Positions 1 to 5,273 of a DNA stretch of 5,273 nt are shown here, piece after piece. Position 1 is the first letter of the stretch. Each line of letters starts with the position of its first letter. Position numbers and translations under genes: made by a program. This DNA comes from Acidimicrobiaceae bacterium. GTDB lineage: Bacteria > Actinomycetota > Acidimicrobiia > Acidimicrobiales > Aldehydirespiratoraceae. Under the pieces are notes generated by a model. The model worked only from the letters and a program-made list of their open reading frames with translations, was not told the origin of the DNA and searched no databases. The DNA is taken from positions 1 through 5,273 of the forward strand of contig VXNG01000279.1 of the NCBI GenBank assembly GCA_009840695.1. Reading direction: 5' to 3'.

Positions 1-628
1 CGACCCGCTCCACAAGGTGACGATCATCCCCAGCGGGATGGCGCTGGGCGTCACGATGCAGCTGCCCGAGGAGGATCGCCATATCTACCGGTCGGACTAC
101 ATCCTCGATCGCCTCGTGGTGATGTTCGGCGGCCGCATCGCCGAGGAGCTCGTGTTCGGGATCAGCAGTACAGGCGCCGCCGACGACCTGATGCGGGCCA
201 CCGCGCTGGCGCGGTCGATGGTCCGGGAGTGGGGCATGTCCACCGAGCTTGGCCCGATGGCGTGGGGATCACAGAACCAGGTGTTCCTGGGCGAGGACCT
301 GGTGCAGACCCGCGACTACAGCGACGAGACGGCCCGGGTCATCGACGAGGAGACCGAACGCATCCTGCGCGAGCAGCAGGACCGGTGCCGGGACACCCTC
401 ACCGAGTACCGCCACGGGCTCGACTTTGTGGCTCGGGCCCTGCTCGAGCACGAGACCATCAGCGGCGAGGAAGTCGATCGCCTCATAGCGGTGTCCCGCG
501 ACGGCTCGCAGGCCGGCGACACTGCCAGCAGCGGGCCGAGCCCCGACACGCAATCCGACACCGATCCCCCACCGGCGGCCGGTAACGGCTCGGGCGCTCC
601 TGCCGACGCGCCCACACCCGCGGCCTAA
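1..628 (+). CDS. ftsH: ATP-dependent zinc metalloprotease FtsH, C-terminal part (5' end outside window)
   Basis: FtsH is a membrane-anchored AAA+ protease that unfolds and degrades membrane and short-lived cytosolic proteins. Only the end of its peptidase domain is here. The frame is open to the left edge; the first full codon is at base 2 (D-P-L-H-K). The family signature ALGVTMQLPEEDRH follows, then GGRIAEELVFG and STGAADDLMRATALARSMV. By family knowledge the second Asp of that ADDL (bases 185-187) is the third zinc ligand. The two His of HExxH and the AAA module would lie upstream. The helical end (RVIDEETERILREQ through HETISGEEVDRLI) is typical. The last 40 or so residues are a low-complexity Ser/Asp/Pro/Ala/Gly tail with almost no basic or aromatic residues, common as a disordered tail in actinobacterial FtsH. 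The stop is TAA at 626-628. The next gene is convergent, 11 bases away. Identification is secure; promoter and regulation cannot be seen. Confidence 0.97.
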   Translation, partial: DPLHKVTIIPSGMALGVTMQLPEEDRHIYRSDYILDRLVVMFGGRIAEELVFGISSTGAADDLMRATALARSMVREWGMSTELGPMAWGSQNQVFLGEDLVQTRDYSDETARVIDEETERILREQQDRCRDTLTEYRHGLDFVARALLEHETISGEEVDRLIAVSRDGSQAGDTASSGPSPDTQSDTDPPPAAGNGSGAPADAPTPAA

Positions 629-639
629 GTCAGCGACAC
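629..639. other. 11-base convergent intergenic gap (ftsH / DUF5719-like gene)
   Basis: The ftsH stop (TAA, 626-628) and the minus-strand stop (TGA, read from 642 to 640) face each other across 11 bases. There is no room for a hairpin terminator between them, and I see no GC stem followed by a T run on either strand nearby. Both transcripts therefore probably end inside the opposing gene or by Rho. Confidence 0.9.
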
Positions 640-2133
640 TCAGCCGACCCCAGCGATTGGCACCGGCTCTTCGACGGCAACCCCCAGCGAAGCCGAGCGA
701 GACGTGAGTCCGACCAGCTCGCGGCCGACGACGACCGGCGCCGACGAATCCACCTGCACCAGGAAGCGATCGGCGCCCAGCGACGCCAGCGACAGCCTGC
801 GGCTCCGGCCGGGTCCGATCTCGGTGGAGCGGATCAGCTCGTTGCCGACGCTCACGTCGACCTCGGCGATTCCCACCGCCGACGGGTTGACGATCACCAG
901 GGCCCCCTCGTCGCCGCCCGACGCGATTTCACCGTCCGAGGTGGGCACTTCCGCCGGCACCAGCCAGCGACGGGAGGCGCCGTCGGCGCCGACGGTGGCT
1001 GTCGCCCCCGTAACCGTCCCGGCGTCAGTGCCGTCGGAGTCGGCCGGAGTCGAGGTGACGCTGGTGATGGAGACGGCCACCGGCACCGCTTCTATGGAGC
1101 TGGCCGCCAGGGAGCGGACGGTCACGCTGAAGGGGCCGATGCCGTCCAGCCGTCCCTGCTCGGACAGGTCGACCAGAGCGGTCCGGCCCGGACGCACCGT
1201 GATCTCGATAGGGCTCACCTGAATCTCCGGATCCTCAGGAACGATCTCCAGGTCCACCTCCGCTACGTCGGTGGCCGACGGGTTGGACACCGCCACGACG
1301 TCCCTCCTGGTAGCCCCGACCCCGGCAACCGGAAGATGCCACAGATCGGCGGCACCCGCCACCGCCGGTGCGGTCCGGGTGCCGCGACCGGCGATGGGGC
1401 CGTCGGCGATCTGGATCCACGACACGGCCACCCGGCCTGAGACGACATCGATGAAGGCCGCCACCGTGGCCGCCACCGTGACCTCTTCGGTCACGTCCAC
1501 GGCCACCACCTCCTGGGCCGGTATGACAACCCCGTCGATCGAGTCCCGGCCCACATCGGCCACCAGTTCGATGTCGGCCACCGCTACATCCGGGAAGGGG
1601 TTGAGGAGCATCACGACGAATCGCTCCCGCTCCACCGCCGAGCGGGTGGCGCCGTTCGATACGACCCAGCGGTCGGCCACCCGGGTGAGGCAGGGCGAAC
1701 GGCCCACGCCACCTTGTGACGCAGTCAGGATCTGCTCCACGACCACATCGGAACCCCGAGCCTCGACCATCACTCCGACCCAGTCAGCACCGGGCACCGC
1801 CTCGGACGGCTGGAGCAGGGCGCGGCCGCGGGGCGCTATGTCCATCTCGAACATCGCCGGCTCCTGCGCCGCAGACCCGCCCGGCAGCACCGACACGGTG
1901 ACGGTTCGCGGCTCGCCGGATGCGTTGGCTATCTGGACCGTCAACTCGGCCATTCCGGAGGGCCCGCTGCCACCCGGACAGAACCAGGTGTTCACCGCCG
2001 CGGTCGGAGCGACCAGAGCCGACGTGTACTGGTCTTCGACATCCGATTGCGGGCGATCCGGCAGATCGACGAGCACGCCGGCCAGCAACAGGCCGGCGAT
2101 GGCGACTATGGCGAGCACTCGCATCGAGCGCAT
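640..2133 (-). CDS. DUF5719-like membrane-anchored extracytoplasmic protein, 497 aa
   Basis: Function unknown. The protein begins MRSMR followed by a hydrophobic stretch (residues 6-24) with no lipobox Cys and no clear signal peptidase site, so an uncleaved N-terminal anchor with the rest outside the membrane is most likely. The remainder is rich in beta-prone Val/Ile/Thr and reads as four divergent modules. Each opens with a Trp motif (TWFCPG at 49-54, RWVVSNGAT at 155-163, LWHLPVAG at 264-271, RWLVPAEV at 389-396). An Asn usually followed by Pro comes 19-26 residues later (N70, N178, N284, N416). A Gly-Arg turn then follows in three modules, with a Val-rich strand at the end. The only two cysteines, C52 and C148, could form a disulfide. 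A Thr/Ala/Asp linker spans about 355-388. The Trp-Phe-Cys-Pro and SNGAT motifs, and the position behind a large GT2 gene, suggest DUF5719; this is recall, not a search. The ATG at 2133 was chosen because it starts just before the anchor and overlaps the upstream stop. The GTG at 2136 (GTGA overlap) or ATG at 2124 are alternatives. Confidence 0.8.
   Translation of the reverse strand: MRSMRVLAIVAIAGLLLAGVLVDLPDRPQSDVEDQYTSALVAPTAAVNTWFCPGGSGPSGMAELTVQIANASGEPRTVTVSVLPGGSAAQEPAMFEMDIAPRGRALLQPSEAVPGADWVGVMVEARGSDVVVEQILTASQGGVGRSPCLTRVADRWVVSNGATRSAVERERFVVMLLNPFPDVAVADIELVADVGRDSIDGVVIPAQEVVAVDVTEEVTVAATVAAFIDVVSGRVAVSWIQIADGPIAGRGTRTAPAVAGAADLWHLPVAGVGATRRDVVAVSNPSATDVAEVDLEIVPEDPEIQVSPIEITVRPGRTALVDLSEQGRLDGIGPFSVTVRSLAASSIEAVPVAVSITSVTSTPADSDGTDAGTVTGATATVGADGASRRWLVPAEVPTSDGEIASGGDEGALVIVNPSAVGIAEVDVSVGNELIRSTEIGPGRSRRLSLASLGADRFLVQVDSSAPVVVGRELVGLTSRSASLGVAVEEPVPIAGVG
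694..1989 (-). repeat. Four divergent tandem protein modules within the DUF5719-like gene
   Basis: Protein-level repeat, not a DNA repeat. Anchor residues are W50/N70/G103-R104, W156/N178 (no clear Gly-Arg), W265/N284/G316-R317 and W390/N416/G442-R443. The Trp-to-Trp spacings are 106, 109 and 125 residues. Modules 3 and 4 match best: SNPSATDVAEVDLEI against VNPSAVGIAEVDVSV, followed by PGRTALVDL against PGRSRRLSL. Modules 1 and 2 keep the order of elements but have drifted further. The likely fold is a string of beta-sandwich (Ig-like) domains, which is inference. Confidence 0.6.
1456..1479 (-). repeat. Perfect in-frame 12-bp tandem duplication
   Basis: Two identical adjacent 12-base copies (1456-1467 and 1468-1479; plus-strand unit GGCCGCCACCGT) encode TVAA twice, residues 219-226 of the DUF5719-like protein. 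The duplication keeps frame, so it looks like a slippage event tolerated in a loop or strand end of module 2. Confidence 0.85.
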
Positions 2134-2136
2134 CAC
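2131..2136 (-). promoter_or_regulatory. TGATG stop/start overlap (translational coupling site)
   Basis: On the minus strand the glycosyltransferase stop TGA (2135-2133) shares its last A with the ATG (2133-2131) of the DUF5719-like gene. A GTG one codon earlier (2136-2134) would give a four-base GTGA overlap instead. Upstream there is only a weak purine patch (GGATGG, ending about 10 bases before the ATG) and no strong Shine-Dalgarno sequence. Reinitiation by ribosomes finishing the upstream gene is the likely way this start is used, which would tie the output of the two proteins together. Confidence 0.7.
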
Positions 2137-5100
2137 GACCGGTCCATCCGGCGGCGCAGCCACCCCAGCGCCAGCACGAAGGGCGCGGCCGCACCGACCA
2201 CCTGCCCACCATGACGCCACCACGGCGCCGAGTAGGACAGCTGCACATTCGACAACTGAGCCTCTCCGGAGGAGGGGGGCCTGTAGACCCTCGTCCACGA
2301 CAGCGCCTCGCGCCTGGGAACGGGCTCGCCGTCCGAGCTCATCTCCCAGCCCGGCCGCGGTGTGTGGCTGACCAGGATCTCCGCGCCATCGGGAATTCTC
2401 GCGGTCCACGGCGGGCCGTCGGAGGCGAACAGCGAGGCACCGGCGGCCAGGGGTCGACCCTCCAAGTCTGTGAAGTCCTCGATGCCCTCGTCGAACCCCG
2501 GCGGATAGAGGGCCCGCATCGGCACCCAGGCCGTGTTCACGAACATGTCGACTGCGCTGTTGGTGCCCTCCACCAACTCGAGATCCAGTTGGTCGTGCAT
2601 GGCTCCCGCGAGGTCGGCCGGAACCGGCCGGGCGTCGCCGGAGCCAACGAACGGCGCCGGCGCGAGCCGGTGCAGCAGCACCACGTATCGCACGCCCAGG
2701 CCGGCCAGCAGCCGCCCGCCCCGGGCCGTGCGGCCCTCGGTGATCTCGGAGATCGCCGACTCGAAGAGATCAGCCCGGCCCTGATCGAGCGGAACGGCAC
2801 GATCTAGGAGCGTCACCGAGTCCCCGCCGGTGGCCGCCCAAGCGACCCCGGGGGCGAGACTGTGCCCCTCGACGGCCAGGAACTCGGGCGCGCCGATCCA
2901 CAGCACGCGGTAGGCGCCCTCCAGGACCGGGGCCTCGAAACGCAGAGCGGCGTGGTGGTCGCTGGATACCAGGCCCCACCGCCCGTCCTCCAGTGAGCCG
3001 ATGCTGCCCACCGCCAGCAGCAGCGAAGCCAGCGCCGTCACCGGCACCAGCGCCTGCCTCCAGCCGAAGTGGCTGAAACGCAGGTCGTGCTCGATCGACA
3101 GCACAGCCATGCCGCACAGCCCGGCCACCGCCACCGCCGCCGGCGCCAGCAACAGATGCAGGTCGGGAAGCCCGAACGGCAGCATTCCCCGCTCGGCGGC
3201 CAGTGCGACGGCCCAAGCGACCACGGCCACCATCCACAGGCGCACCGACTGCTCCAAGCGCCAACCCCTTCCCAGCAGCAGCGGCACGGCCATCGGGACG
3301 GCGAACAGCCAGACCAGCGATCCTGGATCGCTTCCGGTGACCGCGAAGCGCAGGATCTCGCCGAAGGAGACCACACCGGCGGATCCATCGCGCCCGTCGG
3401 CGACGAACCCCCAGTCCGGACCCGACGCGGCCAAGTCCACCACGGTCGGGAAGGCGAGGAAGACGAGCGCCGGCACGGACAGCACGGTGGCGGCCACCAA
3501 GCGGGGAACCCCTTCGGGCCGTCCTGCGAGCAGGCTGCCCGCCACCAGGCCCGCCGCCAGCAGCGCTACGAGCCCAGCTGCGGCCGGGACCACCAGCGCG
3601 GCGGCCCCCGCCGCAGCCCCCAGCGACACGTACACCGAGAAGTAACCCCGCAGTCCCTGGGGATCCGGCCGGAACGGCGCGGCCCGGGATGCCTTCAACA
3701 ACTCCTTGAGCATCCACGGCGCGGCCGCGTAGCCGACGAGACCGGCCAGCGACCCGCTGGCCACCGACGCCGGCGCCAGCGGAACCAACAGGTAGGCGAT
3801 CAGCGCGCTGGCCTGGGCCCGGCGCGAGCCGGTCGCGGCCAGCAGCCGGTAAGACCCGGCCAGCCCGACGACGATGAGAGCGATGACGGCCAATGTGCGA
3901 ACCAGAGCCATGCTGCCGAGGACCCAGCCCAGCAGGCCGAGATACACCAGAATCCCCAGATTCGAGGACGGCGCTCCGGCATTGCGCTCGCTCCACCCGC
4001 CCCACCAGGCCTTGAGCAGGTCGGAGGCGGTCTCGGGCAGCGCTACGAGGTCCCCGACCGCCGGGACGCCTCCGGACAGGAGCCGGCGCGATCCGAACAG
4101 GACGACCCCGATCACCACGATCCAGGTGATCCACGCCAGCCGGGTGGTTCCCGTGCGCAGGCCCCCGAACACGCCTCGGCCGGCGGAGCCGAGCAGACCG
4201 GAAGGACCGGTACGGGCCTGGCCGCTGGACAGCCTCCTGAGTGAAGCCAGGACGCGGACGCTGCCGAAATACTGCAGGGCGGTCACGTCGGCTTGACGCA
4301 CCCGTCGCACCAACGCGTTGGCCTTGCGGCGCTGAGCCACGACATCGAGCCGGGAGATGTTCCAGATCCAGGCGGAGATCACGTCGCGGGCCCGGCCGAA
4401 CCGGGCGGTGAAGACGTCCAGCAACACCTCCGTGAGCGCCATCAGCAGAGCCACCGGCAACAGCAAGGTGAGCGAGATGCGGCCGTGGTTGACCAGCATG
4501 GCGCGCAGCGCGTGGCGGGTCTCGGTGAGCTTCGCGTCGTCGACTCCCGTGCGGGACACGAGGGCTTCCCGGTGCCGGGCCACGGCGCTACCGGCAAAGA
4601 TCACACGAGCCCCGGCCATCTGGGCCCGCCAGCACAGATCGACGTCCTCGCCCCGGAAAGCCATGCCTCCGTCGAAGCCGCCGAGGCGCACGAACAGTTC
4701 CCTGCGGATGAGCAACACCGCCGATGGAAGGGCGAACACGTCGCTGACACCGTCGTGCTGCTCCTGGTCGAGATCCTCCGCGCCGACCCGCTCAGCAGGC
4801 ACGCCGAAACGGTCGACGTCATAGCCGGCGTGCTGGAGGATCTCGGGCCGATCCCATTCGACGATCTTGGGACCGACCACGCCGGCGTTGCTCCTCAGCG
4901 CTTCGGCCACGAGGGCGGAGACCGCATCGGGCGCCAACGCCACGTCGTCGTGGCACACCAGCAGGAAGTCGGCTTCGATGCCCGCATCGAGCACCGCGTT
5001 GGCTGCCTGGGAGAACCCCGTGGTACCGGTGCCGTCGATCACCGCGGCATCGGCGATGACCTCCGACACCCGCGGGCCGATCCCGGAGGAGGCCGCGTCC

Positions 5101-5273
5101 ACGACGGCGGTTCTCAAGTACTCGTAGTCCTGCAAGGACAGCGACTCGAGGGTCTCGGTGAACCAGTCGCCGGGCTCATGGGCCACCACGACGGCCAGCA
5201 CCGTCGGCTGCTGCTGGGCGATGCCGTTCGCGCCCACCGCGGGCGCCGCGCTGTCGACGGGAGATGCGATCAA
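2133..5273 (-). CDS. Large membrane family 2 glycosyltransferase, GT2 domain fused to polytopic GT-C/YfhO-like region (start at or beyond right edge)
   Basis: Predicted to transfer a sugar from a nucleotide- or lipid-linked donor in envelope glycan synthesis; donor and acceptor unknown. Residues are counted from the TTG at the window edge. A GT2 (GT-A fold) domain covers about 24-240. It opens with VLAVVVAHEPGDWF, has the metal/nucleotide-binding HDD at 108-110, GPKIVEWDRPEILQHAG at 134-150, and the acceptor-site GGFDGGMAFRGEDVDLCWR with the probable base D210. A hydrophobic helix (266-288) and a very basic, probably cytosolic stretch (289-377) follow. About 11-12 membrane helices lie between 378 and 761. 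A soluble extracytoplasmic region spans about 762-1020 and contains LGVRYVVLL (859-867). A final helix (1021-1039) ends RRRMDRS. The protein is far longer than a stand-alone GT2 enzyme, but this layout is known from actinobacteria. It overlaps the next gene by one base. The edge TTG could be the start, with about 25 residues before the GT2 core; GTG at 5237 is another candidate, or the start lies outside. The GT2 call is firm; the GT-C-like label is inference from topology. Confidence 0.9.
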   Translation of the reverse strand: MIASPVDSAAPAVGANGIAQQQPTVLAVVVAHEPGDWFTETLESLSLQDYEYLRTAVVDAASSGIGPRVSEVIADAAVIDGTGTTGFSQAANAVLDAGIEADFLLVCHDDVALAPDAVSALVAEALRSNAGVVGPKIVEWDRPEILQHAGYDVDRFGVPAERVGAEDLDQEQHDGVSDVFALPSAVLLIRRELFVRLGGFDGGMAFRGEDVDLCWRAQMAGARVIFAGSAVARHREALVSRTGVDDAKLTETRHALRAMLVNHGRISLTLLLPVALLMALTEVLLDVFTARFGRARDVISAWIWNISRLDVVAQRRKANALVRRVRQADVTALQYFGSVRVLASLRRLSSGQARTGPSGLLGSAGRGVFGGLRTGTTRLAWITWIVVIGVVLFGSRRLLSGGVPAVGDLVALPETASDLLKAWWGGWSERNAGAPSSNLGILVYLGLLGWVLGSMALVRTLAVIALIVVGLAGSYRLLAATGSRRAQASALIAYLLVPLAPASVASGSLAGLVGYAAAPWMLKELLKASRAAPFRPDPQGLRGYFSVYVSLGAAAGAAALVVPAAAGLVALLAAGLVAGSLLAGRPEGVPRLVAATVLSVPALVFLAFPTVVDLAASGPDWGFVADGRDGSAGVVSFGEILRFAVTGSDPGSLVWLFAVPMAVPLLLGRGWRLEQSVRLWMVAVVAWAVALAAERGMLPFGLPDLHLLLAPAAVAVAGLCGMAVLSIEHDLRFSHFGWRQALVPVTALASLLLAVGSIGSLEDGRWGLVSSDHHAALRFEAPVLEGAYRVLWIGAPEFLAVEGHSLAPGVAWAATGGDSVTLLDRAVPLDQGRADLFESAISEITEGRTARGGRLLAGLGVRYVVLLHRLAPAPFVGSGDARPVPADLAGAMHDQLDLELVEGTNSAVDMFVNTAWVPMRALYPPGFDEGIEDFTDLEGRPLAAGASLFASDGPPWTARIPDGAEILVSHTPRPGWEMSSDGEPVPRREALSWTRVYRPPSSGEAQLSNVQLSYSAPWWRHGGQVVGAAAPFVLALGWLRRRMDRS

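Noticed and set aside
571..583. Small hairpin (ACCGG, 3-base loop, CCGGT) as a possible terminator for the minus-strand operon
   Set aside because: The stem is only five base pairs, it sits inside ftsH about 57 bases past the stop, and no T run follows on either strand.
980..995. Perfect 16-bp palindrome (CCGTCGGCGCCGACGG)
   Set aside because: It lies within the coding sequence of the Ala/Gly/Asp linker and is made of common GC-rich codons. It has no promoter context or second copy that I noticed, so chance is the simplest explanation.
1271..2371. Long plus-strand reading frame of 366 codons opposite the DUF5719-like gene and the end of the glycosyltransferase
   Set aside because: It is antisense to two genes with clear protein signatures, and its translation is Thr/Ser/Ala/Arg-rich with no recognisable domain. 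Such long shadows are common in GC-rich DNA.
2134..2409. Upstream extension of the DUF5719-like gene to an earlier start at 2409
   Set aside because: The extra 92 residues lie inside the glycosyltransferase coding region, are Arg/Gly-rich and would bury the N-terminal membrane anchor. The start at 2133 is better placed.
2770..4134. Minus-strand reading frame of 454 codons in another frame of the glycosyltransferase
   Set aside because: It is an Arg/Gly/Pro/Ala-rich out-of-frame translation; the overlapping frame has clear GT2 and membrane-helix features.
3069..4244. Plus-strand reading frame of 391 codons opposite the glycosyltransferase membrane region
   Set aside because: Its translation is Gln/Arg/Gly/Pro-rich without hydrophobic core or motifs, as expected from the complement of Leu/Ala/Val-rich membrane helices.

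Overview
The window is high-GC DNA with three protein genes filling almost all of it. Two family assignments point to Actinomycetota. The first is a large GT2-plus-membrane glycosyltransferase. The second is a DUF5719-like secreted protein directly behind it, a pairing I know from actinobacterial genomes. An early-branching class such as Acidimicrobiia is possible, but the sequence alone does not settle it.

Layout: bases 1-628 (+ strand) hold the 3' end of ftsH, the membrane-anchored ATP-dependent zinc protease. The ATPase part and the HExxH site lie off the left edge. After only 11 bases comes the stop codon of a gene on the opposite strand. That gene (640-2133, -) encodes a membrane-anchored, extracytoplasmic, all-beta-looking protein of 497 residues resembling DUF5719. 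I read it as four divergent tandem modules. Immediately upstream of it, with a one-base TGATG stop/start overlap, lies a gene of at least 1046 codons (2133-5273, -). It encodes a cytosolic family 2 glycosyltransferase domain fused to about a dozen membrane helices, an extracytoplasmic domain of about 250 residues and a last C-terminal helix. This gene reaches the right edge, so its true start may lie outside the window.

Working together: the two minus-strand genes form a translationally coupled pair transcribed from right to left. The likely theme is synthesis or assembly of a cell-envelope glycan: sugar transfer inside the membrane, a polytopic module resembling GT-C/YfhO-type proteins, and a surface partner of unknown function. 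ftsH is a convergent neighbour with no evident functional link.

I see no RNA genes, mobile elements, CRISPR arrays or convincing intrinsic terminators, and no intergenic stretch longer than 11 bases. The undescribed element here is the glycosyltransferase/DUF5719 pair, whose product and mechanism I do not know to be established.
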